Program-made: the position numbers and the translations under genes
Notes under the pieces: generated by a model
The model's input: the letters and a program-made list of their open reading frames with translations, nothing else
Told to the model about the DNA's origin: nothing
Database searches by the model: none
Virus record (IMG/VR): IMGVR_UViG_3300030519_000020
Span: 1 to 57,262 of that record
Direction: 5' to 3' (one strand)
From: a virus
DNA: 57,262 nucleotides
Part shown: positions 22,936 to 32,787 of the stretch, one piece after another
Numbering within the stretch: the stretch's first letter is position 1
Layout: each line of letters begins with the position of its first letter

Positions 22936-24219
22936 ATGGCAAAGGGCCGGTCCATCCTGGTGGTTTCCCACTTTGGCGGGGTCGGAGAATTGTGCAAACG
23001 GTTCCTTGGCGAAGGGAACCGAGTCCGCTATTACATCAAGGACAAGCCCAGCCAGGACATCAACGATGGCCTGATCCAGAAGGTGAAGCACTGGGAACCC
23101 TATGTGGCGGAATCGGACCTGATAGTTTTCGACGACACGAATTTCGGCAAGGTGGCCGATGAACTGCGGTCCCAAGGCAAGGCGGTCGTCGGGCCCTGCC
23201 CCTACTCCGACAAACTGGAGATGGACCGTGGTTTCGGTTCCGAAGAGATGAAGAAGGCGGGGATGACGGTCATTCCGGACTGGAACTTCACCTCGTTCGA
23301 TGAGGCCATTGCCTTCGTGAAGCAGAACCCGGGGCGCTACGTGGCGAAGCCAAGCGGCAAGGCCCAGGATGAGAAGGCCCTGACCTATGTGGGCAAAGCC
23401 GATGATGGGTCTGATGTGCTTGCCATCCTGGAGAACTACAAAAAGAAGTGGGGCAAAAAGATCCACGAGATTCAGCTTCAGCAGTTCGTGAAGGGCGTGG
23501 AAATCGCGGTGACTGGATTCTTCAACGGAGAGAAGTTCATCCAGCCCATTTGGCTCAATTCTGAGTACAAGAAGTTCCTAAACGGTGATCTTGGCCCAAA
23601 TTGTGGAGAAAGCGGAACAACTTCATCGTGGGTTCGAGGTGGTCGTCTCTATGAGGAAACCCTGGCCAAGATGGAAGATCCTCTCCGGGCGGCGGGCTAT
23701 CATGGCCCGTTTGATGTCAACCTGATCGTTACTAAGGAGGCGGCCTATCCTTTGGAATTTACTCCGAGGCCCGGTTTTCCATCTATTTGGATTCAGATGG
23801 AAAGCATCAAGTCCAACCTGGGTGATTTCTTCGATGCGCTCGGGAACGGGAACAAGTTCAACCTCCAGGTGGAATCCGGTTTTCAGATGTGCGTGGTCTG
23901 CACCGTGGCCCCATATCCGTTTGAGGACCCCGAAGGGTTTAAGAAGTATGCCGAAGGGCGGAAACTGGAATTCAAAGATCCGACCCTCAGTGGCATCTAC
24001 CTCTCGGATGTGAAGCTGGTCGGTAACGAATGGGTCCTGGCCGGGAACAGTGGGTATGCTGTGATCTGCGTCGGGCTTGGGCAGACTATGGAGGAAGCCA
24101 AGGAGAACGTCTACGAACGGGTCAAGTCCGTGAGTATCCCGGACATGGCCTATCGGACTGACATCGGACATCATTGGAACAACGACCGCGACAAACTCCA
24201 GGCGTGGGGCTGGCTGTGA
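22936..24219 (+). CDS. PurD-like ATP-grasp ligase (427 aa)
   Basis: Homologous along its length to phosphoribosylamine-glycine ligase (GARS, PurD). N-domain begins 'ILVVSHFGGVGELCKRFL'; the ATP-grasp part has 'PYSDKLEMDRGF', 'RYVAKPSGKAQDEKALTYVG', 'IQLQQFVKGVEIAVTG' and metal-site region 'YPLEFTPRPGFPS'; the C-domain ends 'MAYRTDIGHHW', like PurD. ATP-grasp enzymes join a carboxylate to an amine using ATP. Purine synthesis is one option, but lying inside the connector operon it may instead modify a virion protein or a host metabolite. The glycine-site residues cannot be judged by eye. Confidence 0.8.
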   Translation: MAKGRSILVVSHFGGVGELCKRFLGEGNRVRYYIKDKPSQDINDGLIQKVKHWEPYVAESDLIVFDDTNFGKVADELRSQGKAVVGPCPYSDKLEMDRGFGSEEMKKAGMTVIPDWNFTSFDEAIAFVKQNPGRYVAKPSGKAQDEKALTYVGKADDGSDVLAILENYKKKWGKKIHEIQLQQFVKGVEIAVTGFFNGEKFIQPIWLNSEYKKFLNGDLGPNCGESGTTSSWVRGGRLYEETLAKMEDPLRAAGYHGPFDVNLIVTKEAAYPLEFTPRPGFPSIWIQMESIKSNLGDFFDALGNGNKFNLQVESGFQMCVVCTVAPYPFEDPEGFKKYAEGRKLEFKDPTLSGIYLSDVKLVGNEWVLAGNSGYAVICVGLGQTMEEAKENVYERVKSVSIPDMAYRTDIGHHWNNDRDKLQAWGWL

Positions 24220-24752
24220 ACCTCTCTGACCTGACCGCCGAAGTGCGGGACCTGATTGGCTACGGGGCCTACGACCGACTGTTCTCTCAGGACATGACGA
24301 CCGACGCCATCAACTTCGCCTGTGGGCAGGTAGCGGAGCTGCTGGGCGTGACCCGGGTCGATGCGATGCTGGTTGTGACCAGCAACAAGGCCACACTGCC
24401 TACCAGCACCAACCGGGTGATCGGGGTCCAGATCGGAACCGTTTCTACCTTGCCGGCCGGATCGTTCACTGCTGTCTGGGATGTTCCGGCTGAGGAAGGG
24501 TTCCTGAACCTACCTCTGCTGTGGGAGGTTGACGTGCTGCCCCTTGGCGGGCCTACCCCAGTGACCTACGCATGGACGATGACGCCATCCGGGAGTGGAT
24601 CGGTATCGTTCTCGCCTTCAAACGGGGAAGTTGTATCGGTGTCTGCTGCTAGCCTGAGTGCTGGGGAATATCTGAATGTGACGTGCGTAGTTACGGTCCC
24701 TGGGCAATCCACGCAAACCCTATCGCAAGTCGTCCAATACGTGGAGGCATAG
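24216..24752 (+). CDS. connector-like N-terminal half plus Ig-like domain (178 aa)
   Basis: GTG 24216 overlaps the previous stop. Residues 1-70 (NLSDLTAEVRDLIGYGAYDR ... 'TSTNRVIGVQIG') resemble the first half of a phage connector/adaptor family. Residues about 90-178 are an Ig/PKD-like beta domain ('PVTYAWTMTPSGSGSVSFSP', 'YLNVTCVVTVPG'). The family's second half is encoded by the next gene. Confidence 0.55.
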   Translation: MNLSDLTAEVRDLIGYGAYDRLFSQDMTTDAINFACGQVAELLGVTRVDAMLVVTSNKATLPTSTNRVIGVQIGTVSTLPAGSFTAVWDVPAEEGFLNLPLLWEVDVLPLGGPTPVTYAWTMTPSGSGSVSFSPSNGEVVSVSAASLSAGEYLNVTCVVTVPGQSTQTLSQVVQYVEA

Positions 24753-25130
24753 ATGGGCAAGGTGCTTTGGGAAAGCGAGATCATGACCGAGGACCAGAAG
24801 AACCCAAACTGGCGGGCAAGAACCGGTGAGCCTACCGTTTGGATCCAGTCGGATGGGCAGACGATTCTGCTGAACGGTCAGCCTTCCACGGGGTATGTCT
24901 TGGTGGGTTATATCCAGGAACCCACTGCCATGGTGAATCCGACCGATGCCCCTGACCCTCGGATCAAAACCTACCTACATCAGTATCTCAAGTTCGCAGC
25001 GGCGTCCTGGCTCCTGAAACAGTCCGGGCAGGGCCAGAACCTCAAGAAGTCCAGCGAGTATTACGCTGCTTTCGTGGCCGGTATCGGCATGGGGCCGATG
25101 GGGCAAGCCAGCAAGACAGTCAAGGGGTAG
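24753..25130 (+). CDS. connector-like C-terminal half (125 aa)
   Basis: Begins MGKVLWESEIMTEDQKNPNW and has 'GEPTVWIQSDGQTILLNGQP', 'YVLVGYIQEPTAMVNPTDAP' and 'YLHQYLKFAAASWLLKQ', the pattern of the second half of connector/adaptor proteins. The TAG of the previous gene precedes the ATG directly. It probably works with the previous protein at the portal. Confidence 0.55.
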   Translation: MGKVLWESEIMTEDQKNPNWRARTGEPTVWIQSDGQTILLNGQPSTGYVLVGYIQEPTAMVNPTDAPDPRIKTYLHQYLKFAAASWLLKQSGQGQNLKKSSEYYAAFVAGIGMGPMGQASKTVKG

Positions 25131-25132
25131 AG

Positions 25133-26026
25133 ATGAATCTGGCGCAGATCCGACAGAAGACGCTCGAACTGCTCGGAGACGCGGCCGAGGGGTCTTCTAC
25201 GTTTGCGCCGAGTGGCGACTACACCAAACTGGATGCCGCGATCCAGTGGGCCCAGGAGCAGGCGGCTTCCACTCTGGGGTCTACTTTCTATTTCGAGTCA
25301 GCACTTCCCGTGGTCGCCCAGGCCCCACCAACGGGGATGCCGACGACCCCGGGAGCGTTCGGGGGGGTGGCAATACCTTCTGATTGCATTGAGTTGGTCA
25401 GGGTCGCGGTAGGAAAGACTACAATTACAGCGAGCCTTATCATGCCCATGCTTTTTGTCGATGGGATTGGAGGCATAGTTGTTCTCCTCAGCCCTTACAA
25501 CGCTTCCGACACTGGGGTATGGTCAAGCCCTGATTCAACGGCTACTTTCCTATCAACCAGCGGGACATGGGCGCTTGTTGACTCACCGAACGCTGGTGGG
25601 ACCAACGCAACAGTTAGGCTTACCGTCACATCTGGGACTTATATTGGGAATATTTATACGGCATCCGCTCCGTGCTGGAATGTCGAGAATGATTTCTCCA
25701 TGGAGTTTTCTGACACCAATCCCACTCCTGGGGAAACGGGGATCACTGTCACCGGCGAGAATTGTGGTTACCCAGGCGGGACTCTCAATGGAACGGAACC
25801 TGAATTCATGACATGGAGTGTATCTTCTAATTGCACAATAACGGATGGGCAAAATACAGATGTTTTGACTATTTCCGTCAATGAGGATGTCCTTCCAGGA
25901 GACACAATAAGTGTGGATCTGCTTTACAAAATATTCGTGCCTGACCCTGAGAACCCAGGAGGGAACTGGACTGTTTACATTGCGTCTACTTGGTCAGCCC
26001 CTACCGGGTCCATTTTTGTAACTTAG
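25133..26026 (+). CDS. second connector-like N-half followed by Ig-like domains (297 aa)
   Basis: Residues 1-95 repeat the connector-like start ('MNLAQIRQKTLELLGDA', 'DCIELVRVAVG'). The remainder is beta-rich, with a domain near residues 190-250 ('NPTPGETGITVTGENCG') and a final strand-rich segment. The usual C-terminal half is absent. It is likely a decorated structural protein; the AT-rich 3' half suggests a different origin. Confidence 0.5.
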   Translation: MNLAQIRQKTLELLGDAAEGSSTFAPSGDYTKLDAAIQWAQEQAASTLGSTFYFESALPVVAQAPPTGMPTTPGAFGGVAIPSDCIELVRVAVGKTTITASLIMPMLFVDGIGGIVVLLSPYNASDTGVWSSPDSTATFLSTSGTWALVDSPNAGGTNATVRLTVTSGTYIGNIYTASAPCWNVENDFSMEFSDTNPTPGETGITVTGENCGYPGGTLNGTEPEFMTWSVSSNCTITDGQNTDVLTISVNEDVLPGDTISVDLLYKIFVPDPENPGGNWTVYIASTWSAPTGSIFVT

Positions 26027-26035
26027 GAGATAGCT

Positions 26036-26719
26036 ATGTCACTTAATGGCAATACATGGGTGCAGGACGTGGAGCCTACGACTGGTGTCCTTGCTTGCCA
26101 GCAATGGATTCAGCCAACCAGCGGAGCGATATCTTATCGGGATACGACCAACACTGTATGGACCCCATTTGGGAACGTGAACAACAATTTCGGCGGTGCT
26201 GTCATGGCGTCTGGGGATACCATGACCGGTCCTCTCTTGGATGCACCAAACCTGCCTCCGCTGGACAGCCCGAACTTCCTGGGGACGATTGACCAGGACG
26301 GGTTCCCGGTGGCGCTTCAAATCAATCTGTCTAATCTGCAAAAGCAACTTTATGACCAGATCAGCACCCAGGTCCGCCAGCAGTTCTTGAGCCAATTTCA
26401 GCAAAGCACCACAGCATCCGATATTGCCTTCCTGTGCAGCACCTTCCAGACCCTATTCTCATCCATCACTTCCGACACTGGGATTTCGTTCTTCACTATC
26501 CCGTATGCGACCTTCAAGTCTGACGGAGCCGTGGCCACACCAGACCAGGAATTGGGCTATGGTTGGGCTGTGGAATCCTGGTCCGGGGTGGGGACTTCAA
26601 CTGGCTGGACTAATATCGTGGAATCGGCTGCCGGGTCCAGATCGCTTATTTGGAACCAGAGCGACTGGGGTTACCAGGGGATTCTGGTTATCCGTTACTG
26701 GTCTCTCGCTGTGAGGTAG
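26036..26719 (+). CDS. fibre- or tail-like protein (227 aa)
   Basis: Contains 'GDTMTGPLLDAPNLPPLDSP', a motif common in phage fibre and tail proteins, a short helical middle and a Trp/Ser-rich beta end. Starts after GGAGATAGCT. Exact role unknown. Confidence 0.5.
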   Translation: MSLNGNTWVQDVEPTTGVLACQQWIQPTSGAISYRDTTNTVWTPFGNVNNNFGGAVMASGDTMTGPLLDAPNLPPLDSPNFLGTIDQDGFPVALQINLSNLQKQLYDQISTQVRQQFLSQFQQSTTASDIAFLCSTFQTLFSSITSDTGISFFTIPYATFKSDGAVATPDQELGYGWAVESWSGVGTSTGWTNIVESAAGSRSLIWNQSDWGYQGILVIRYWSLAVR

Positions 26720-26722
26720 GAT

Positions 26723-29700
26723 ATGCCGAAATCATTCAAGGTCAGTGTTGCGGGCGGCATCAGTGCAGTCGTGGACACTGCCTTCTCTGATGGTAAGCAT
26801 GTGGCGTACATGGAAAACCTGGATGTTCGCGGAGGTAAGGCGACACCCTACCAAATGCCTTTGGTGAACCCGAACATCTCAGTTCCGGATAATTCCGTCC
26901 AGGTGTTTTCCTATCGGCAACGTCTTCTTTTCAGCGATGCTCGCCGGTCCTATGCCGCCGAATATGAGGACAATCGGGAACGGATCTACTGGACGGAATA
27001 CGGTGGGAACCCCAAGAAAATGATCGATGGGACCATCGTCCCGCTTGGGACTGTTCGCCCCGATGTTCCCCCGGGGCTGAATACCGGGACGGCTGTCTCC
27101 CCGTCCAATATCCTGGCCACTGTGACAACTGGAGGTTCTCTGGCGAAGGGGACTGAAGTGACATTTCGGTTGGCCTATCAGACAGCTTTCGGCGTCCTCC
27201 CCCCTAGCGGAACCGTCCAACCCACGATCTCAACTGATGGTTCCTTGGTCACACTGACCTGGAATAACCCGATCATGGATACGCCAGCCACGCAGATACT
27301 CTTATTTATGGGCGTCGTCGGTGGGGATGAAAAGCTCCTGGCCAACCTTATGCCCAAGGTAACGTCCTATTCCTACCCTGATCCCCTGACTGCGAGCGGG
27401 GAACTGGCGTCAGACTATGACCAGTCGGTGAGTTATGAATACTGCACTACCTATACCCGGAATGTGAATGGTGTTGTGGATGAAAGCGGGCCGTCTTCTC
27501 CGTCTCCGTCCGTGCTGGCTAAGTCGTCTCGCCAGGTCACAGTTTCCCCTTGGGCGGAAGGAATCTTGGCTTCCGAAAATACGATCACTTGGACGATACC
27601 ATTCCATCTACAGACAATCACCAGCCTGCTTGGATATTCTTCCGATGGTGGATCCACAAATAAGATCGGCGTCAATTCCATCGCCCTAGAGACTGGAACC
27701 AATCGGGTTCTCGTAACCTTCGCTGCCAACCACAATTTCTACAATGGACAACACCTTTTCTTCACGGGGCTGACGCCGAACCCGTTCTCAGATACAGTGA
27801 CGACCTTGGCCGGGAGTTTCGTCACTGGTACGGTTTACACCATTTCTAGCGTTGGGACGACTGATTTCACAGCCATTGGCGCGACTAGCAATACAGTCGG
27901 GGTAGTGTTCACGGCTACGGGGACCGGATACGGGACCGGACAGGCCACCTACACGGAGAATATCCCGGCTGAGATCCAGGTTCTCTCTCCTACCGTAGAA
28001 GACACCTCTAGTGCCCCGATGTTGAACACATGCTACCTGCTCATGGGGACTGATTTCGTTTGCCCCGGATCGGGCCTGTCCGGGGTATATGCCTATGCGG
28101 TCCCCCAGGTTGGGATTGCCTCGTTCAACTACAATGCGCAGGCTGGGACGTTGGCCATGCAAACGGCAGTCCCGCATTCATTCAATGCTGAGAAGGTGTT
28201 GTTCACCGGGTTTACTGACTCAAGTTGGAATAGCCAGTTGATCAATGTGATGTGCGACCCGAACAACGTTAACCAGCTTTTCGTTGATGGCCGTTCGATC
28301 CCATCTGACCTGAACTTTAGCCTTGAGGCCGCCTCGTTGGTTTCTGGGACGACCTACCAGATTGTGACTACCGGGACCACCGATTTCACGGCCATTGGCG
28401 CGGCCAATAGCAATTTGGGAACTTTCTTTGTGGCCACTGGGGCCGGAACTGGTTCTGGACTTGCCACGGCCCATTTCGCGAACCTTGCCATCACGGCAGT
28501 CGTGCTTGATGTGGGTGGAGTATCGACGACTGGGACGACCCTGGCTAGCGATATCGTTGCCCGGACATCCTACATGATTGCATCGGTTGGGAATACCGAT
28601 TTCACGGCCATCGGGGCTCCTAACAATGCGGTAGGAGTCACATTCTTCGCTACAGCGGCGGGGGCTGGGACTGGAACGGTAACCCCCTGTCCGATTATTG
28701 GCGATGTGCTTTACTTCGATATGGTCATCAACAGCATCACGACTCAAGATGCCCACGCTGTCCTTGCCTCACCACAAAATTCATTCCTCTTGAATGCGTA
28801 TATGGCTGGTGTGACCAGTAGTCCGGGGACGGCCTACCAACCTGGGGTAGATGGAGTTTCCTCCACCGCCTTGCAGTTTGTTCCATTCAACGACTACTTG
28901 GTCTATCGCAACATCTACCGTGCTGGTGGCACCACCAGTTTCCAGTTGTGTAAGCAACTGGAGATGGACGATCTCACCTTCCTTGACGCGGTGCCAGACC
29001 AGGGGCTTGGTGTCGTTCTGCCTACCCTATTTACCTACAACGGGGTCGATGTTGTCTATGAGCCAGCCTCATTTGGCCTTTCTGGACTAACCCAGCACAA
29101 TGGGATGGGATTTGCCTTCGACCCCGGGAGTAACCGGGTCGTCTGGACCCCCCTGAACAACATGGACGCCTGGGTTCCTGAGTTCTATAAGGATTTCGAC
29201 TATCGGGTCCTGGCATTGGCGTCCTACAACCAGGCTCTTTGCGTGTTCTGCGAGTCAGGGATCTACCGGGCAGATGGATCTGACCCTACAAACCTGGTTT
29301 GGTCTCCGACCAAGGCCGCACCGTGCCGTGCAGGCGGAAGCGTACAGATGTTGAACAACCGGATCCTGTATTTGTCGGACCAGGGGATCATGAGATTCAA
29401 TGGGCAGGAATCTGAGTGCCTTACTGACCTCCAGATCCCCGGGGACTTCTGGTTGGCCAACTCCCGCTACCTTGGATCTACTGACCCTGGCCAATATCTG
29501 GTCCCCCCGCTCCAAAATGCCGCCTATGAGCGGCTGAGGGGGGCGGATCTTCCTGGGGTAACCCCTCGCGATCTCATGCCCTACACCGTTGCGCGGTTTA
29601 TCCAGCAAGACGGGCTCCGATCCTTCATCAAATACGGGAAATACTACCTGTATTGGGGCGGTGACTACCCTGAATTCGCAGCTCAGACAATGCTTTGCAT

Positions 29701-29929
29701 TGATTTCGGGGCACCTGGATATCCAATTACTGTCATCGGGATCAAACCGATGGATGCTTTTGTGGACGAACTGGAACGAGTTCACATGATTCTGACTTGT
29801 CCGCTATTTGTGCAGGGTCCGATTGATGGCGGAGCGCCTGATACGACCGTGTGGGGGGAACCCCTTGATGGTGGTGTCCCTGGAACGAATTTCCGTGGAA
29901 ACCTTTTGGACCTTGGAGGCGTGTCATGA
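26723..29929 (+). CDS. large tail protein with repeated GTTDFTAIGA modules (1068 aa)
   Basis: N-terminal 'VAYMENLDVRGGKATPYQMP' and 'RIYWTEYGGNPKKMIDG' resemble beta-propeller-type tail proteins such as P22 gp10-like stabilisers. Three modules occur near 27809-27950, 28330-28470 and 28545-28685, each with 'GTTDFTAIGA' or 'GNTDFTAIGA' and a Gly/Thr-rich end. The C-terminus has propeller-like blades ('GMGFAFDPGSNRVVWTP', 'ILYLSDQGIMRFNG'). Probably a tail hub or plug that may bind the host surface. Confidence 0.65.
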   Translation: MPKSFKVSVAGGISAVVDTAFSDGKHVAYMENLDVRGGKATPYQMPLVNPNISVPDNSVQVFSYRQRLLFSDARRSYAAEYEDNRERIYWTEYGGNPKKMIDGTIVPLGTVRPDVPPGLNTGTAVSPSNILATVTTGGSLAKGTEVTFRLAYQTAFGVLPPSGTVQPTISTDGSLVTLTWNNPIMDTPATQILLFMGVVGGDEKLLANLMPKVTSYSYPDPLTASGELASDYDQSVSYEYCTTYTRNVNGVVDESGPSSPSPSVLAKSSRQVTVSPWAEGILASENTITWTIPFHLQTITSLLGYSSDGGSTNKIGVNSIALETGTNRVLVTFAANHNFYNGQHLFFTGLTPNPFSDTVTTLAGSFVTGTVYTISSVGTTDFTAIGATSNTVGVVFTATGTGYGTGQATYTENIPAEIQVLSPTVEDTSSAPMLNTCYLLMGTDFVCPGSGLSGVYAYAVPQVGIASFNYNAQAGTLAMQTAVPHSFNAEKVLFTGFTDSSWNSQLINVMCDPNNVNQLFVDGRSIPSDLNFSLEAASLVSGTTYQIVTTGTTDFTAIGAANSNLGTFFVATGAGTGSGLATAHFANLAITAVVLDVGGVSTTGTTLASDIVARTSYMIASVGNTDFTAIGAPNNAVGVTFFATAAGAGTGTVTPCPIIGDVLYFDMVINSITTQDAHAVLASPQNSFLLNAYMAGVTSSPGTAYQPGVDGVSSTALQFVPFNDYLVYRNIYRAGGTTSFQLCKQLEMDDLTFLDAVPDQGLGVVLPTLFTYNGVDVVYEPASFGLSGLTQHNGMGFAFDPGSNRVVWTPLNNMDAWVPEFYKDFDYRVLALASYNQALCVFCESGIYRADGSDPTNLVWSPTKAAPCRAGGSVQMLNNRILYLSDQGIMRFNGQESECLTDLQIPGDFWLANSRYLGSTDPGQYLVPPLQNAAYERLRGADLPGVTPRDLMPYTVARFIQQDGLRSFIKYGKYYLYWGGDYPEFAAQTMLCIDFGAPGYPITVIGIKPMDAFVDELERVHMILTCPLFVQGPIDGGAPDTTVWGEPLDGGVPGTNFRGNLLDLGGVS

Positions 29930-30855
29930 CCTTTACGCAGACCCAGTGGCGTCGTGGAACAGCCGCCTTGTGGACTTCAGTGAACCCGATCCTGGCTATG
30001 GCAGAATGGGGGGTGGAAACCGATACCGGGTTGGCAAAACTCGGAGACGGGGCCACCAATTGGGTATCCCTGGCCTATTTTCAGAGGGGTCCGCAGGGTA
30101 TTCAGGGTATTCAAGGCCCGACTGGTGCCACCGGTCCGGCAGGGGCCAATGGGACGAACGGGACCAATGGCGCTACCGGGGCGACCGGTGCCACTGGATC
30201 TGTGTCTGCTGCTACCAAGCTGACATTCACGCCAACCACCAATGCGAGCCCCACCCAAGGCGATACTTGGGTGGACCCGACCCAGCAAACGCTGTGCGCA
30301 TCGGAAGGTGCTAGCGGAACGCCGGTAACGGTCTACAAGAGCGGTGTCATTGCCAAGGGGTCAGGTGTCGGGACCACTGTCACCTTCACCACCGCTACCA
30401 CCTACTACTCCGTCCTGTCCGGGAATGTCTCCCTCGGGTCGCTGACCCTGCCGGCCAATTTCTTCGTGGCGAAGAAGTCCGTCAAAGTGGAGTTGTGGCT
30501 GACCATCCCTACGACTTCGGCTGCCAACCTAACATTTAAGCCGCTGTTCAATGGTGTGTCGCTCGGGACGCTGGCTTCTGGGACTACCCTGGCGGCTGGG
30601 GCAACCACCAGCATGAAGGTGGAACTGGTCATCAGTTGCTCCGCTGCTGGGGCGTCCGGAGCCTTCTCCTGGAGCCTGTCCTACTGGGGATCTAACGCAT
30701 CTGGGGCAGTATTCGCGGGGGCTACGCCAGAGACGGCTAGCACTACGGCTATCAGCACTCTGACCAGTGGAGTTATCGACCTCCAGGCCACCCTTAGCGC
30801 GAATTCCTCCGTGTCTGTGGGCGTTCAGAATATAGTGGTAACCGAGATGGGCTAA
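29926..30855 (+). CDS. collagen-like fibre 1 (309 aa)
   Basis: Starts with a small phage-fibre N-domain ('WGVETDTGLAKLGDGATNWV'), then a collagen-like Gly-x-y run ('[19 protein letters not shown]'), then a beta-sandwich head ('LTLPANFFVAKKSVKVELWL') shared with fibre 2. Trimeric; the head probably contacts the host receptor. It overlaps the previous gene as ATGA. Confidence 0.75.
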   Translation: MTFTQTQWRRGTAALWTSVNPILAMAEWGVETDTGLAKLGDGATNWVSLAYFQRGPQGIQGIQGPTGATGPAGANGTNGTNGATGATGATGSVSAATKLTFTPTTNASPTQGDTWVDPTQQTLCASEGASGTPVTVYKSGVIAKGSGVGTTVTFTTATTYYSVLSGNVSLGSLTLPANFFVAKKSVKVELWLTIPTTSAANLTFKPLFNGVSLGTLASGTTLAAGATTSMKVELVISCSAAGASGAFSWSLSYWGSNASGAVFAGATPETASTTAISTLTSGVIDLQATLSANSSVSVGVQNIVVTEMG

Positions 30856-30858
30856 ACT

Positions 30859-32382
30859 ATGGCTGATTCGCATATCCCGTTTCCTGTTCCACCCGACAAC
30901 TCGGTCGAGTCTCTGCGCATCGCATTCCAACAGCTTGCGCAAAGTACAGAGAAACACGTGGGGACGGTTACCTCAACAGTCACGTCTAGTGGGGGCGTGG
31001 GTTCGGCAGCAGGGTCAGCCGGTTCTGCCGGGGTGCAGGGGGCCAAGGGCACTGCTGCTACCATTGAGATAGGGACCGTAACGACAGGACTCCCTGGAAC
31101 GTCTGCTGTGGTAAGCAATTCTGGGACGGACTACGCCGCAATATTCGACTTCACCATTCCCCAGGGAGACACTGGGGCGACCGGGGCGACAGGCGATACT
31201 GGTCCTACGGGAGCCACTGGGCCACAGGGGATTACGGGTCCGCAGGGCCCAACCGGGCCTTCGGGCGGTGGCGGTGGGACGACTGGCCCTACTGGGCCAA
31301 CCGGCCCTCAAGGCCCAACAGGTCCGCAGGGGCCAACAGGTCCTGTTGGTTCGACTGGTCCCCAAGGGCCAACTGGAGCAACTGGTCTAACCGGTGCCAC
31401 AGGTCCGCAAGGTCCCATCGGCCTTACGGGACCAGCTGGCCCTGCTGGGACTACCGGACCCACAGGGTTAACTGGGGCAACAGGACCACAGGGGACGACT
31501 GGCCCTACTGGGCCGGCCGGCGCAACGGGCGCCACGGCCTTTAACGCCGCTGGAACCGCCCCTGCCTACACCCTGACCCCGTCCCCGGCGCTCACGGCCC
31601 TGGCCACAAACGACTGCTACAACGTGACCTTCAGCGCGGCCGGAACCACCGGCTCGAACACCCTGAACGTGTCGGGCCTGGGCGCCAAAGCCCTCATGCA
31701 ATACGACCTCAACGGCGCCCTGGTGGCCGCGGTGATCACCTCCGGGCTGATCGCCGTCTGCCAGTACAACGGCACCTACTGGGTGGTGCTGGACGCCCTG
31801 CCGTCCTCGACGATCAGCAGCACGCAGCAGACCCTCGTAGCCAATGAGGGGGCGGTCGCGAACCCTGTTCCCATCTTCAAGGCGGGGGTACTATCGGCAC
31901 TCAAAAATACTAATTTAATCACCCACACGGCTGGCGGCACCTTCTCGACACTGGTTGCCGCAAATTTCCTGAACACACTGGTAATCCCAGCTAATTTCTT
32001 TGTTCCCGGGAAAACTGTAAAAGTTGACATGTTCTTGGCCGAGGCGATAACGACTGCGGGCAATCTCACCATCTATGGTTCGGTGGGGTTAGCCAACTAC
32101 TTATCCGCTGTCGTTGCGCTTCCTATTGGAGCCAGCAATATTAAGGTAGAGCTGTGGCTTACCTGCCTGACTGCGGGGAGCTCTGGCGTGGCGTCGTTCG
32201 AGGCCGCGATGTTCACGTTCGTGGCTTTCGGATCGGGGCTCCCAACTTTCACTTCAACAATCCTCAAAATTACTAGCGGAATCTCAACTCTCGTCCCCAA
32301 CACGATTGATCTGCCGCTCTACACTCCTGCCGCCATCGGCACGTCCCTCGTCAGCGTTGCCGCAGTGAGCGTCATCGGATAA
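30859..32382 (+). CDS. collagen-like fibre 2 (507 aa)
   Basis: A long Gly-x-y collagen region (about residues 105-225) follows a short N-domain. A middle domain ('[20 protein letters not shown]' to '[12 protein letters not shown]') matches a tail-fibre domain I know from other phages and prophages and is richer in GC, so likely acquired. The C-terminal head ('[18 protein letters not shown]') is homologous to that of fibre 1. Adhesion to the host is the likely task. Confidence 0.75.
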   Translation: MADSHIPFPVPPDNSVESLRIAFQQLAQSTEKHVGTVTSTVTSSGGVGSAAGSAGSAGVQGAKGTAATIEIGTVTTGLPGTSAVVSNSGTDYAAIFDFTIPQGDTGATGATGDTGPTGATGPQGITGPQGPTGPSGGGGGTTGPTGPTGPQGPTGPQGPTGPVGSTGPQGPTGATGLTGATGPQGPIGLTGPAGPAGTTGPTGLTGATGPQGTTGPTGPAGATGATAFNAAGTAPAYTLTPSPALTALATNDCYNVTFSAAGTTGSNTLNVSGLGAKALMQYDLNGALVAAVITSGLIAVCQYNGTYWVVLDALPSSTISSTQQTLVANEGAVANPVPIFKAGVLSALKNTNLITHTAGGTFSTLVAANFLNTLVIPANFFVPGKTVKVDMFLAEAITTAGNLTIYGSVGLANYLSAVVALPIGASNIKVELWLTCLTAGSSGVASFEAAMFTFVAFGSGLPTFTSTILKITSGISTLVPNTIDLPLYTPAAIGTSLVSVAAVSVIG

Positions 32383-32391
32383 GGAGATAAA

Positions 32392-32787
32392 ATGTTTGCC
32401 TACAACAAAAACGGACTAAACTGCTATCCGGTAGACCCTGGCTCGACGATCGTTCCCGGCGAGGTGTGGTTCCCCGTCGCCCATGCCTCACCAACCGATC
32501 TAACCGCCGCATTCCCGGGCTACCCGGCCGCCGTCCAGGTCCAGACCCTGACCGCCCAGATCTCGGCGCTGCAACTCCGGATCGATGCGCTGGACGGGGG
32601 CACCCAGGCCCGCTCGGTCCGTGCCGGCCTGCTCGCCGTCCTTCCGGCCGGCAATGCTGATCTGGCCCGGCTCCAGGCCCTGGAGACGTCCATCGTGCCA
32701 CTGAGGGCGGAGATCGCCCCGCTGCAAACCCAGCTCGCGGCGACCCAGGCGGCCCTGACGGCGGCGACCACCCCGGCGGCGTCATGA
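32392..32787 (+). CDS. small protein after the fibres, possible assembly factor (131 aa)
   Basis: ATG after AAGGAGATAAA. N-terminal beta part ('GEVWFPVAHASPTDLTAAFP') and a helical Ala/Leu-rich C-terminus. Location directly after fibres resembles fibre-assembly chaperones; weak evidence. Confidence 0.4.
   Translation: MFAYNKNGLNCYPVDPGSTIVPGEVWFPVAHASPTDLTAAFPGYPAAVQVQTLTAQISALQLRIDALDGGTQARSVRAGLLAVLPAGNADLARLQALETSIVPLRAEIAPLQTQLAATQAALTAATTPAAS

Noticed and set aside
31015-31535. Antisense Pro/Gly-rich frames
   Set aside because: They mirror the collagen repeats of fibre 2.
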